Below, one piece after another: positions 24,301 through 32,846 of a DNA stretch of 64,000 nt. Each line of letters begins with the position of its first letter. The stretch's first letter is position 1. The stretch covers positions 369 through 64,368 of the forward strand of contig JASEES010000004.1 of the NCBI GenBank assembly GCA_030019395.1. The letters are read 5' to 3'. The notes beneath the pieces are model-generated. The model was not told the DNA's origin. It was given only the letters and a program-made list of their open reading frames with translations, and did no database searches. Made by a program: the position numbers and the translations under genes. Source of the stretch: Methanolinea sp. (GTDB lineage Archaea; Halobacteriota; Methanomicrobia; Methanomicrobiales; Methanospirillaceae).

Positions 24301-25800
24301 TCATTTGCCCACTTTTATCCTGCGGGCCATGATGCAGGGTCCCCCGCGGACTCCTCCGATGGGGTTTTTTGGTTTTCCAAGGGAATTCATGCACCTGCCC
24401 ATGAGTGCAGCCCCGCGGGCAAGGCCGTCATCCACAAAGACAAGATGATCATTGGGATTGTCAAAGAGATTCCGCTCGATGATTCCCTCGAGGATGTATT
24501 CCGGTTTCCTCCCGGATATCGCTGCCCTCCCCGTGAACCCGATACTGGAATTGGGAAGGACGAGACCGAGATCGTTTGCAACGTCCACGAGCCGCAGCGC
24601 CATGCGTGCGCAGACCCTGTCGATGACCTCGTTGAGGAGGCCAAGACCATGCCGCTCGTATATCTCACGCCCCAGTTGTGCGAGGTCCGGGAGAGTGCTT
24701 CCGTTCTCACCGGCATCGCAACCGATGAGGGCCACCCCCGATTCCTTTGCCACGTCGGCATAGACCGGCACCCTCCCGAACCGCTTCCTCTCGGGTGGAA
24801 CCAGTCGTATGTCGATGAGCTCGTGGGCGCGTTCGACGTAATTCCTGACGACGTCGCTCTGACCCCTCAGAACAAAGTCACTCACCACGCTCCGGTCACC
24901 GAACACGTCGAGGGCTGTTCCTGTCTGGGGATCGACCAGACCGGTCCCCTTGATAATCGCATCCGGGACTGCCCCTGCGAGCCCGCAGAAGTTACCAATG
25001 GTCTTTGCGAAGGGATTTGGATCTTTGGGGTCGACGTCACTTGTTATCCTGCCATCGAGGGTCGTCCCGAAATCGATGGATATGCAGGGATTCCTGAAAT
25101 CGACAGGTGTCCATTTTGCTCCTTCCTTTATTCCGGCCATTGCAAGTTCCCCCTCCATCTCGTTTGCGACCATCTCGACTCCCGTGCTCCCGACCGGGGG
25201 GATGACTCCGGCAACTGCCCCCACGAAGACGACCTTGTCTGCGTAGCTGAAGGGCTGAAGCTTCGCCGCCTGGTTTGCCTTCGACATCGGGGGGGTCATC
25301 TTCCGGGGTGGTACACCTGCCAGCAGGCAGCCATTGGCTAGGGCGAGAACAAATTCGCCCACCTGGTCCGGCGAGTCCATTGCTGCGACCACACCGGTGC
25401 TCCGGACCACGAAGTCGAGATCTTTCTGGATGTCGAGATGAGCCTCCTCGTGGCACTGGAGGAGGGTGTCGCGGACGAGTTCGGTCACCGATTCGCGTGT
25501 GAGCTTCGTCCCGTCGAGTGTCTCGCCAAAGATCTCTTCTCCTGGTTTGGGTTTCCTGACATCCCTGCTCATCCGGACGGTCTTGTGGATGACGTAACTC
25601 ATCCCGGTCTCGAGATTCACACCGGTCAGGATACACTTTGTCGTGGTGTTGCCCATCTCCACGGATGCCACGATAAAGTATGGTTTTATCTTGAACTCGG
25701 GAACATACACGCCCGGTCCGTGTGCGATAGACGGGGGAGGGGGACTTTCCACGATGTGGGGACGCGGTTTTAAAAATCGGTCAAAAAAACGCGCACACAT
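24301..25800 (-). CDS. Methanogenesis marker protein 14 (DUF2114)
   Basis: 499 aa from the ATG at 25800 (MCARFFDRFLKPRPHIV); the longer track ORF runs through the promoter. The body has ASKHA-like phosphate-loop segments: VASVEMGNTTTKCILTGVN near residue 50, RSTGVVAAMDSPDQVGEFV near 135 and CISIDFGTTLDGRIT near 235, and a C-terminal GFTGRAAISGRKPEYIL. This matches the methanogenesis marker 14 family, found almost only in methyl-coenzyme M reductase-bearing archaea. Its function is unestablished; an ATP-dependent activation role is suggested by the fold. A TATA-like AAAGATATATG sits about 30 nt before the start, implying a near-leaderless transcript. Confidence 0.88.
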   Translation of the reverse strand: MCARFFDRFLKPRPHIVESPPPPSIAHGPGVYVPEFKIKPYFIVASVEMGNTTTKCILTGVNLETGMSYVIHKTVRMSRDVRKPKPGEEIFGETLDGTKLTRESVTELVRDTLLQCHEEAHLDIQKDLDFVVRSTGVVAAMDSPDQVGEFVLALANGCLLAGVPPRKMTPPMSKANQAAKLQPFSYADKVVFVGAVAGVIPPVGSTGVEMVANEMEGELAMAGIKEGAKWTPVDFRNPCISIDFGTTLDGRITSDVDPKDPNPFAKTIGNFCGLAGAVPDAIIKGTGLVDPQTGTALDVFGDRSVVSDFVLRGQSDVVRNYVERAHELIDIRLVPPERKRFGRVPVYADVAKESGVALIGCDAGENGSTLPDLAQLGREIYERHGLGLLNEVIDRVCARMALRLVDVANDLGLVLPNSSIGFTGRAAISGRKPEYILEGIIERNLFDNPNDHLVFVDDGLARGAALMGRCMNSLGKPKNPIGGVRGGPCIMARRIKVGK

Positions 25801-25825
25801 ATATATCGAATGGGAAGCTTTGGAG

Positions 25826-25836
25826 GCATATATCTT
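25826..25836 (-). promoter_or_regulatory. TATA box of the marker 14 gene
   Basis: The minus strand reads AAAGATATATG about 26-36 nt before the ATG at 25800. With normal TATA-to-start spacing the mRNA would begin within a few bases of the start codon. Confidence 0.45.
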
Positions 25837-25965
25837 TCGATTTACACTACCGGCTTGTCTATTCGCGGTTTTTCCCATGGGGCCATACCTGGTCCGGGTG
25901 CCGGTCACCCGGTTCGAATGGGTAATTGATCCGCCATGCAGGATTGTCGTTTGCGGATCACAACG

Positions 25966-25974
25966 TTTTTATCG
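25966..25974 (+). promoter_or_regulatory. TATA box of the 64-aa membrane protein gene
   Basis: TTTTTATCG centred about 26 nt before the ATG at 25996, which predicts a leaderless transcript. Confidence 0.45.
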
Positions 25975-25995
25975 CGACACTGAGAAGGGCTTTAC

Positions 25996-26190
25996 ATGGA
26001 TTTGCAGGACCCCCGTGGATGGGTCTTTTACTACCTGATCTGTTTTGTAGCCCTGCTCTGGGTAGGTTTTCTCTCCGCCCAGGGTGTGATGATCTTTGTC
26101 AGCCTCTTTCTCACCCTTATCGTGCTCGGATTCTCTGTAATCCTCTGTGTCATGCTCATCTTCGAATTGAGGAAGGAACGGGGAGAGTGA
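25996..26190 (+). CDS. Two-helix small membrane protein, 64 aa
   Basis: 64 aa, unrecognised. Two hydrophobic segments (about residues 9-29 and 31-55) separated by a short turn, ending in the charged tail FELRKERGE. The start is supported by a TATA box at leaderless distance. It is divergent from the marker 14 gene (195 bp between start codons) and followed 82 bp later by a second small membrane protein gene. Confidence 0.6.
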   Translation: MDLQDPRGWVFYYLICFVALLWVGFLSAQGVMIFVSLFLTLIVLGFSVILCVMLIFELRKERGE

Positions 26191-26272
26191 ATGAAAAAAT
26201 CCGATTTTTTTCCGGGAAAAGGGAAAGTAAGCCTTTTTGTCGTCGTAGGCATAATCCATCGGTGAGGGGAGC

Positions 26273-26518
26273 ATGCGGACGAGTTCGGTGACAATGCTTC
26301 TCATTGCGGTCCTGATGATTATCATCATCCTTGCCCTTATCGTGATCATCGGACTGACTGTGATGCTCAAGACAGGTGGCGCATCCGGCCAGGAGGAGAG
26401 TGCAATCATGCAGTTCGTCACTTTTTCCCAGGAACAGGTGATCGGGGTATTCGATGCACTCAGGCAGTGGTTCGACTACCTGATAGTCCAGATTCAGAAG
26501 ATTTCCGAGTACCTCTAA
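26273..26518 (+). CDS. Single-helix small membrane protein, 81 aa
   Basis: 81 aa, unrecognised. One strong N-terminal transmembrane helix (about residues 7-32, rich in Ile/Leu) and a soluble amphipathic tail containing QEQVIGVFDALRQWFDYLIV. A good ribosome binding site (GGTGAGGGG) precedes the ATG. The topology suggests a type II membrane protein with a helical oligomerisation tail. A clear hairpin terminator follows. Confidence 0.6.
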   Translation: MRTSSVTMLLIAVLMIIIILALIVIIGLTVMLKTGGASGQEESAIMQFVTFSQEQVIGVFDALRQWFDYLIVQIQKISEYL

Positions 26519-26544
26519 AAAGGGGGTAGAAGAACCGGCGTCTC

Positions 26545-26565
26545 AAAGGGAAAAGCCCTTTTTTT
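26545..26565 (+). terminator. Hairpin plus T-run
   Basis: AAAGGG (26545-26550) and CCCTTT (26556-26561) enclose AAAAG and run into a stretch of T. A further run of twelve T lies at 26603-26614. Together they probably end the small membrane protein transcript. The remaining sequence up to 26726 shows no gene. Confidence 0.5.
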
Positions 26566-26726
26566 CCTGTCCTGTGATTTTCCCGCCGGGCAACAACTCA
26601 TCTTTTTTTTTTTTGAAATTTTTGTATTCTCCATGCACCCTTTCAGGCTGCCGGTTCCCCGGGTGATACTGTTATGCAGTCTCCCGCCGATGCCCTATTG
26701 CGAAAGAATTCCGAAGTGGTTGCATC

Positions 26727-27008
26727 ATGACAGAGATGGTCAGGGTCAATGGCAGGAACAGGGGCGATATTCGCCTCTATGCACTCTCCACCTGCGGGTG
26801 GTGTGCAAAGACAAAGGAACTCCTCAACTCTCTTGGAGTAGAATATAGCTATGTCTTTGTCGATCTCCTTGCCCAGAAGGAGCTTGAGGATGCCCTCCGG
26901 GAAGTGGAGAAATTCAACCCCGCGGGGTCCTTTCCCACCCTTGTCATCAACGGATCGAGGGTTATCGTCGGGTTCAGGGAAGCTGAAATACGGGAGGCAC
27001 TCCAGTGA
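26727..27008 (+). CDS. Glutaredoxin-like thiol oxidoreductase
   Basis: 93 aa. The thioredoxin fold starts with IRLYALSTCGWCAKTKELL (active-site CGWC near residues 23-26) and contains the cis-proline segment GSFPTLVING and the glutathione-type GFREAEIREAL end. In methanogens, which lack glutathione, such proteins are reduced by other thiols or by ferredoxin-linked reductases. It overlaps the next gene (GTGA), a ferredoxin-type disulfide reductase, its likely electron donor. Confidence 0.88.
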   Translation: MTEMVRVNGRNRGDIRLYALSTCGWCAKTKELLNSLGVEYSYVFVDLLAQKELEDALREVEKFNPAGSFPTLVINGSRVIVGFREAEIREALQ

Positions 27009-27508
27009 GTGGTGACGAAATTCCCGGGGAACGTATCGAGGAGAAAGTCTCTCTCCTCCGGAAGGATGCAGAGTCAGGGGGGTATTTTCTCAATCCGGAT
27101 GCCGGATTTGTCCGGCAGCTCGCAAGGGGACTGTGTATCAACGAAAAACGATACGGGTACCCCTCCTGTCCCTGCAGGCTCGCCGTTGGCAGGAGGGAGG
27201 AAGACCGGGACATCATCTGCCCCTGTGACTACCGGGATGCTGACCTCGGGGAATTCGGGGCCTGTTACTGTGCCCTCTATGTTTCACCATCAGTTGCACA
27301 GGGAAAGTCTGCACCCGTACCTGTTCCGGAAAGGCGCCCGCCGAGGTCAGAAAGGGTATCCATGACAACGCGCACCGGGAAAATGATCGACGTTCCCCTG
27401 CCCGTCTGGCGGTGCAGGGTATGCGGGTACCTCTGTGCCCGGGACACACCACCCCTCGTCTGCCCGATCTGCAAGGCATCAAAGGACCGGTTTGAACGTT
27501 TCATGTGA
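27005..27508 (+). CDS. Ferredoxin:thioredoxin reductase catalytic domain fused to rubredoxin (FDR type)
   Basis: 167 aa with GTG start overlapping the preceding stop (GTGA). Residues 1-100 are the FTR catalytic subunit: RYGYPSCPCR, IICPCDYRDADLG and GACYCALYV give the cysteines for the 4Fe-4S cluster and the redox-active disulfide. The C-terminal 45 residues are a rubredoxin domain (WRCRVCGYLC and LVCPICKASKDRFE). This fusion is known from methanogens as ferredoxin:disulfide reductase, which passes electrons from ferredoxin through the rubredoxin iron to disulfides. Its partner is probably the coupled glutaredoxin-like protein. Confidence 0.9.
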   Translation: MSGDEIPGERIEEKVSLLRKDAESGGYFLNPDAGFVRQLARGLCINEKRYGYPSCPCRLAVGRREEDRDIICPCDYRDADLGEFGACYCALYVSPSVAQGKSAPVPVPERRPPRSERVSMTTRTGKMIDVPLPVWRCRVCGYLCARDTPPLVCPICKASKDRFERFM

Positions 27509-27621
27509 GGCAGGGAAGGAAGAGAATTAACTATGGGCAGGGGGACAAAAGGATTCATCCGATCCCCTGACAGGGGGTCATGTGCACACGCTCATGTATC
27601 CCTGCGCCAAACAGGTAATGC

Positions 27622-27981
27622 ATGGCTGAAAAAGTTGTCATCGAGATAGTAGGCCTCGCGGACTCTTCGTGTTCACCGTTTCCCTGTGACAACACCCGGA
27701 GTTGTGGTCTCTATGACTGCCACCCGACAGGAAAGCTCGTCCCGGCATTCGAAGCACTGAAAAAGGAGCTCATCAGCCAGTACGGGGATACCATAGAAAT
27801 CACGCTGACACTGATAGATAAGGAGATCCCTTCCCGTATCAGGGACATTATTGCAGAGAATTACCCGCCGATCCCGTTCGTGATCATCAACGGTACCCTT
27901 GTTCCGATGGGAAGAATTTCCCTGCCCCTGATGCAGAAAGAGATAGAAAAGAGGATGAAAGGAATCATGCAACCTTCGTGA
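27622..27981 (+). CDS. Thioredoxin-fold-like protein with four N-terminal cysteines
   Basis: 119 aa. Starts VVIEIVGLADSSC as a first beta strand, then C17, C22, C28 and C33 in a CX4CX5CX4C pattern in place of the normal CxxC. The C-terminal half has ITLTLIDKEIPS, a cis-proline-like YPPIPFVIINGTLVP and a final helix, as in thioredoxin-like folds. I do not recognise a named family. The four cysteines could bind a metal or iron-sulfur cluster or act as two disulfides. It follows the FDR gene by 113 bp and ends convergently, overlapping the carbonic anhydrase gene by 17 nt. Confidence 0.75.
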   Translation: MAEKVVIEIVGLADSSCSPFPCDNTRSCGLYDCHPTGKLVPAFEALKKELISQYGDTIEITLTLIDKEIPSRIRDIIAENYPPIPFVIINGTLVPMGRISLPLMQKEIEKRMKGIMQPS

Positions 27982-28546
27982 GCTCCCCGGTTTCCAGGTT
28001 ATAATAGAGTCCATGGACCTGGATTTTCTTTTCGAGGAGCGCTTCTTTCACGAGGGGGTAATTCTTCAGGTGTTCGATCTGAAGCATGATATTTTCCTTT
28101 TCAATCATCTCTGATCGTGCTTTCCTCTCCTCGGGTGTTTTCGGGGGAGGGATACGGGCATCAACGCGCTTCTTTGCCTCGACTGCATTGTTGAGCCAGA
28201 GGGGGATATACACGTCTGTCGTCTCCTTGTCAAGTGCCTTGATTGCCCCGCAGTCCGAGTGACCACAGATCACGATGTCCTTGACCTTGAGATGACGGAT
28301 GGCATATTCGAGAACCGTCGCAAAGTTCCAGTCGTGCAGGGGAGCGATGTTCCCTATGTTCCGGTGTATAAACAGCGTCCCGGGCATGGTCTGGGTAATA
28401 TGCCCGGATTGGATCCTTGAATCCGAACACCCTATCCAGAGCACGGAGGGGTTCTGCCCCTTCGTGAGTTCCCTGTAATGTTCCAGGTTTTCCCTGAAAA
28501 AACCCTCTCTGAATTTCCTGTTTCCTTCGAGGAGCTTGTCAATCAT
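27965..28546 (-). CDS. Beta-class carbonic anhydrase
   Basis: 193 aa. Zinc ligands of the beta class are visible: WIGCSDSRI near residue 38 (Cys and the Asp/Arg pair) and ICGHSDCGAI near 93 (His and Cys). FIHRNIGNIAP is also conserved. It interconverts CO2 and bicarbonate, useful to a CO2-reducing methanogen for keeping CO2 near the formylmethanofuran dehydrogenase. The 3' ends of this gene and the thioredoxin-like gene overlap on opposite strands. Confidence 0.92.
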   Translation of the reverse strand: MIDKLLEGNRKFREGFFRENLEHYRELTKGQNPSVLWIGCSDSRIQSGHITQTMPGTLFIHRNIGNIAPLHDWNFATVLEYAIRHLKVKDIVICGHSDCGAIKALDKETTDVYIPLWLNNAVEAKKRVDARIPPPKTPEERKARSEMIEKENIMLQIEHLKNYPLVKEALLEKKIQVHGLYYNLETGELTKVA

Positions 28547-28637
28547 GGATAATCACCTCTTCCGGGTGGAATGGCGGACGACTCCTGCCCTTTCATGCGG
28601 AGAAGCTGTCCCTGCACAGGGTACCGTGCACAGAAGG

Positions 28638-28643
28638 TATAAA
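28638..28643 (+). promoter_or_regulatory. TATA box of the membrane acyltransferase-like gene
   Basis: TATAAA in the context GGTATAAAGG. Transcription would start near 28665, which argues against the track's TTG start at 28654 and for the ATG at 28678. Confidence 0.45.
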
Positions 28644-28677
28644 GGATTGATATTTGTTCTCCGGGGCCAACATAGGG

Positions 28678-29484
28678 ATGAAGGAAATAATGAATTTTGT
28701 ACTTCCCTGGCAGAAGTCAGGAGGAAGGAAGGCAGTATCAGTCCCCTCCGGTCGTTTTTGGGAGATCGATTTCCTGCGGGGGTCTGCTGTTGTCATGATG
28801 GTGGTGTTCCACACCGTGTTCGATCTTGCCTATCTGGGAATTCTCGATATCCGGGTCTCGTTTGGTCCCTGGAGGTTCCTTGCTCTCTGCACTGCGACCC
28901 TTTTCCTCTTCCTCGTCGGGCTCTCCCTGACCATAAGCAGCGCAAGGGCAGGGGACATGCTCGACAGGCATGCATATGTACTCAAGTTCATCAGGAGGGG
29001 TGCGGGTATCTTCATGCTCGGGCTCCTGATAACCCTTGTCACCCTCCTGCTTGTTCCCGGGGCACCCATACTCTTTGGAATCCTCCACCTGATCGGGGTC
29101 TCTGTCATGCTCGCACCCCTCTACCTTCCTTATACGCGTGCGAACCTGGTTGCAGGTCTTGCGTTGATAGCGGCAGGCGCAGCGTTAGGCGCGGTCACCG
29201 GGCCGGAATACCTGCTCTGGCTTGGTATTCATCCGGCTGCTTTTTCAAGCCTCGATTACACGCCCCTTGTACCATGGCTGGGTGTCGTTCTGATGGGTGT
29301 CTTTACCGGAAAGATCCTTTACCCGGGTGGAAAGAGGAAATACAACATTCCCGACCTCCCTTTCATGGGAAGGAGAGTGATCTGCTTCCTCGGACGGCAT
29401 TCCCTGATCATATACCTGCTGCACCAGCCTGCAATTCTTCTCGCAATTTTCCTTCTATGGGGAATCCCCGGGATCAGGTACTAA
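28678..29484 (+). CDS. DUF1624 / acyltransferase-like multi-span membrane protein
   Basis: 268 aa from the ATG at 28678 (MKEIMNFVLP); 28690 is an alternative with a closer AAGGA. The conserved opening RFWEIDFLRGSAVVMMVVFH with the catalytic-type His, then about seven hydrophobic segments and FLGRHSLIIYLLHQPAILL at the end, fit the DUF1624 / heparan-alpha-glucosaminide acetyltransferase-like group. Such proteins transfer acyl groups to glycans across the membrane. The substrate here is unknown. A preceding TATA box supports a single-gene transcript. Confidence 0.75.
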   Translation: MKEIMNFVLPWQKSGGRKAVSVPSGRFWEIDFLRGSAVVMMVVFHTVFDLAYLGILDIRVSFGPWRFLALCTATLFLFLVGLSLTISSARAGDMLDRHAYVLKFIRRGAGIFMLGLLITLVTLLLVPGAPILFGILHLIGVSVMLAPLYLPYTRANLVAGLALIAAGAALGAVTGPEYLLWLGIHPAAFSSLDYTPLVPWLGVVLMGVFTGKILYPGGKRKYNIPDLPFMGRRVICFLGRHSLIIYLLHQPAILLAIFLLWGIPGIRY

Positions 29485-29550
29485 GAGCGGAAAGAAAGCG
29501 CCGGGAAATGCGGGATGTTATCGGTTATCCGTGTCACCATCAGGAGTGCC

Positions 29551-31383
29551 TTACCGGCCTGTAACCTCGCGAAGGGTCATCCGGAACGAGGCGCCCTTCG
29601 CGTGGTCTCCCGCGATCCTGTCGGAGACCTCGATGTCACCCCCGTACCGGGAGATGAGTGCCTTCACGATATAGAGTCCGAGACCCTTGCTGTGTTCTCC
29701 CGGTTCGAACCGGGCAAAACGCCCAAAGATGACTCTCTTGAGGTCATCGGGAATTCCCGGGCCGGTATCGGAAACGATAACCCTGATTTTGCCTGTTTCG
29801 GTTCTCTCCAGGGCGATGGTGATTTTCACGTTCGGACCGCCGAACTTGATACTGTTCCCGATGAGGTTCGAGAAGACCTCCCCGAGGAGTTCATCTGCCC
29901 ATACACGGACAGGAAATCCGTTGTACTCGAGAGAAATGTCGGGGTACAGGTGCATCTCCTTTTTAATGGCAGCCTCAAGATCAACAGGCTTCAGTTCGGT
30001 TTGCATCCCATGCAGCTTGCGGATCGTTTCGACGTTCCTGATAATCTCGCGGCTTTTCTTGATTCCGTCGATCAACTTGCCGGCGACAATACGCGGCTCT
30101 CCGGAGAGCATCTCGAGGAGGAGATCACCGTACCAGAGGGAGGCGAGGTTTGCATTGTTGATGTCGTGCATCAGGATATCCAGGTACAGGTTTGCCTGCC
30201 TGTTGGCCTCCGCGAGTCTTTCCATAAGATGGATCCTCGTTATTGCCGTTGCAATCTCACCGGCAACAGACTTTGCCAGCTGGTCCGGAAACGCCCCGAC
30301 ATTTTTCATCGAGAGGAAGAACAGCACACCCACAATTTCTTCGCCGCTCGCAAGGGGTGTTACCATTCCCGCAAGGGGCAGACCCGCCGGGACTTTCCGG
30401 TCGCCGTTCCACCGGAGGGGTAAGCCTTTCGTCGTTGCATCTCTCCATGCCAGCGAGATTTCCGAGTCCGACGATTCTACAAGTTTCAGGAGTTCTGAAT
30501 CCCCGTCCACGAAAAGCAGCGGGGGCTGTCCTTCGTGGAACACATAAGCCCCACAGAGATCGCAGCCCGAAAATTTTCTGGTGTGCCCAAGCACAGAATG
30601 CATCAGCCATCCGATATCGGATGCAGACGATGCATCCGCAGTTACCCTGTTGATCAGTTCAAGCTGGTCCTTCTTCGTCTGTATCTCTCTCTCCTGCGCT
30701 ATCCTTGCAGAGATGTCAATGACCATGAGGACCATCATGTGACCGGGGAGCCTCGCGCCAGAGATCAGGACAGGGACTGTCGTGCCATCGGCCCTTGCAA
30801 TCGATGTCTCGTACTGGGGTGCTGTCCCGTCGTTCTCCAGCACCCCGAGGAAATATTTCCGGGCAGATTCATCCTTCCAGAATTCCGTAAATTTTTTTCC
30901 CCGCAGGTCACGGGGATGTTCCATCAGGATGACACTCCCGCGGGGATTCGCTTCCTCGATGATGAGCTCGCGGGCACCGTTCCTGACGACGAATATGCCG
31001 GCTTCCGAACTGTTGAAGATCCCCCTGTATCGGGCCTCCCTGTCCCGCATCTCCCCGGACAGGGATGAAATGACCACGGCAACAGCGACAAGGACGTAGA
31101 AACTCGCGGTCGTGACGGCAAAGGTGATCTCTGTCAGGTCCGGGTACGAGAAGAGGTAGACCAGGAAGACTTCCAGGATCCCCGTGATAACCGCGAATAT
31201 CACGCCCTGCCGGGGAAACCAGTATGCCGCAAGGATGATAGGAAAGTAAAAGAGGAGCGGGGTGAAGACCGAGAGACCGCCTGACAATCCCCAGGCATAC
31301 GCGACGAACGCAACGAGGGTGATTGCACCAAGAGTGAAAAGGCGGGCATTTGTCCTCTGGAATAGAACCACGGGCTCCTGCAT
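29551..31383 (-). CDS. Membrane sensor histidine kinase with PAS and GAF domains
   Basis: 610 aa. Four hydrophobic segments in residues 15-110, a PAS domain at about 120-235 (RYRGIFNSSEAGIFVV), a GAF-type domain at about 250-395 (FSGCDLCGAYVFHEG), the phosphoacceptor box DILMHDINNANLASLWYG with His406, and a GHKL ATPase with NLIGNSIKFG, SDTGPGIPDD and KGLGLYIVKALI. It lies 110 bp downstream of a response-regulator gene on the same strand, so it probably phosphorylates that protein. The C213-X-C-type cysteines in GCDLCG of the GAF domain could bind a redox cofactor, which is speculative. Confidence 0.9.
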   Translation of the reverse strand: MQEPVVLFQRTNARLFTLGAITLVAFVAYAWGLSGGLSVFTPLLFYFPIILAAYWFPRQGVIFAVITGILEVFLVYLFSYPDLTEITFAVTTASFYVLVAVAVVISSLSGEMRDREARYRGIFNSSEAGIFVVRNGARELIIEEANPRGSVILMEHPRDLRGKKFTEFWKDESARKYFLGVLENDGTAPQYETSIARADGTTVPVLISGARLPGHMMVLMVIDISARIAQEREIQTKKDQLELINRVTADASSASDIGWLMHSVLGHTRKFSGCDLCGAYVFHEGQPPLLFVDGDSELLKLVESSDSEISLAWRDATTKGLPLRWNGDRKVPAGLPLAGMVTPLASGEEIVGVLFFLSMKNVGAFPDQLAKSVAGEIATAITRIHLMERLAEANRQANLYLDILMHDINNANLASLWYGDLLLEMLSGEPRIVAGKLIDGIKKSREIIRNVETIRKLHGMQTELKPVDLEAAIKKEMHLYPDISLEYNGFPVRVWADELLGEVFSNLIGNSIKFGGPNVKITIALERTETGKIRVIVSDTGPGIPDDLKRVIFGRFARFEPGEHSKGLGLYIVKALISRYGGDIEVSDRIAGDHAKGASFRMTLREVTGR

Positions 31384-31493
31384 CCTGGCACCACTCTGTG
31401 TCTCATTTGTTTATCTTTGAACTCATTTAAAACATCGGTGAAAAGACCCGGTGTAAGGAAGACTAAGGAATAGACACGGTGAATGCCTGTCTG

Positions 31494-32846
31494 TTACCGG
31501 GTGAGTTTCCGGGGATCTGTCCGAAGAATGGTCTGGGCCTTGTCAAAGGAACGCCTTGCCTCCTCGTATCTCCCCAGCTCCTTGAGACAGACTCCCCTGT
31601 AATTCCAGGCGTTCACGTTGTCAGGATCCTTCTGGAGAACGAGGTCAAAATACTCAATCGCCCTTTCGTAGAGTGAATAATCTCCCGTCTCCCTCCCGAG
31701 TCTCTCGAGAGTCTCTCCCTTGGCGTAATACGTCGCAGGGACCTTCCCACCAAGGTCAATGGCCCTGTCAAAACACTGGAGCGCCTCCTCGTACCTCCCC
31801 AGTTCCTTGAGGCATATTCCCTTCTCTCTCCATGCCTCCATGTGGGCGGGGTCCATCTCGATAACGCGGTCAAAACACTCTACGGCATCGATGAAACGGC
31901 CCTGCTTGTAGTAGAGGTCCACCCCTCTCTTGAACCAGCTTGCGGTCGATTTCCCGAATATCCTGTCGAAGAGTCCGATCTCCTTTTCCCTTGAGATCTC
32001 GGCCTGCTGTTTTTCTGTCATCTCCCGGATATCCGTGATATCGCGGACGGATTCGATCGCCCCGATAGTTGTCCCTTTGCGGTCCAGTATCAGGGTTGCC
32101 CTTGACCAGAGGACTGCCGGACGACCCCGGAGAATCGCTTCCGGGTTTTCGGCGGTGAGTGAGTTCCCGTCCCTCTGGATGTTCTGGTAGGACAGGGCCC
32201 TGACTTCCGCTTCGGGACTATTGAGGAGGTTGACAAGGAGGGGCCGCTTCTTTCCATAGAAGGGAACCGCATATTCGAAATTACCCTTTCCGATCATCTC
32301 TGAAGCAGGGATGCCCGTGAGGTCTTCCATTGCCTTGTTCCAGGAGATAACGCGTCCCTCGCGATCGATAGCAAACGTCGCATCGGGAAGGTGATTGATG
32401 ATATCGACCATCTGCCGGTCGGCACTATGGAGCGACTCTTCAGCGGCCCGGCGGCTGATGGCCTGGCGGATCATCCGGTCGAGTTCGGCGAACTGGGCTT
32501 TTGGATCCTGTCCCTTCGAGAGGTAGAAATCGGCCCTGTTGTTGAGGGCTTCCACAACCACGTGCTCCCTTCCTTTTCCTGTGAAGATGATGAAAGGCGT
32601 AAAGTCCCCCTCGGCCCGGAGTATCTTGAGGAGAACGATGCCGTCCATCAGGGGCATCTCGTAATCGCAGACAATGGCGTCGAAGCTCCGTGCTTTCAGA
32701 ACCTCGAGGGCTTCGACGGCAGATCGGCATGTCTCGACCTGAAGCTCTCCCGACCTTTCCAGGAATAGTTTCGTGATCTCGAGAAGGGCCGGTTCATCAT
32801 CGATGAAAAGGACCGAGATCTTTCCGTTCCCGTGCGCCGCTGCCAT
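31494..32846 (-). CDS. Response regulator with PAS and TPR domains
   Basis: 450 aa. Receiver domain at 1-125 with acidic pocket D16/D17, phosphoacceptor D61 (VCDYEMPLMDG), T in FIIFTGKG and Lys in YLSKGQD. A PAS domain follows at about 150-270 (INHLPDATFAIDREGRVISW). From about 310 there are tetratricopeptide repeats (CFDRVIEMDPAHMEAWREKG, then RAIDLGGKVPATYYAKGETL, FDLVLQKDPDNVNAWNYRG). No DNA-binding domain is present, so output is probably through protein contacts. It is upstream of, and probably co-transcribed with, the histidine kinase gene. The 244-bp stretch upstream to 33090 holds no gene. Confidence 0.9.
   Translation of the reverse strand: MAAAHGNGKISVLFIDDEPALLEITKLFLERSGELQVETCRSAVEALEVLKARSFDAIVCDYEMPLMDGIVLLKILRAEGDFTPFIIFTGKGREHVVVEALNNRADFYLSKGQDPKAQFAELDRMIRQAISRRAAEESLHSADRQMVDIINHLPDATFAIDREGRVISWNKAMEDLTGIPASEMIGKGNFEYAVPFYGKKRPLLVNLLNSPEAEVRALSYQNIQRDGNSLTAENPEAILRGRPAVLWSRATLILDRKGTTIGAIESVRDITDIREMTEKQQAEISREKEIGLFDRIFGKSTASWFKRGVDLYYKQGRFIDAVECFDRVIEMDPAHMEAWREKGICLKELGRYEEALQCFDRAIDLGGKVPATYYAKGETLERLGRETGDYSLYERAIEYFDLVLQKDPDNVNAWNYRGVCLKELGRYEEARRSFDKAQTILRTDPRKLTR

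Noticed and set aside
28654-28677. TTG start for the membrane acyltransferase-like gene
   Set aside because: The TATA box at 28638 would place the transcript start near 28665, downstream of the TTG, so an ATG at 28678 or 28690 is preferred.
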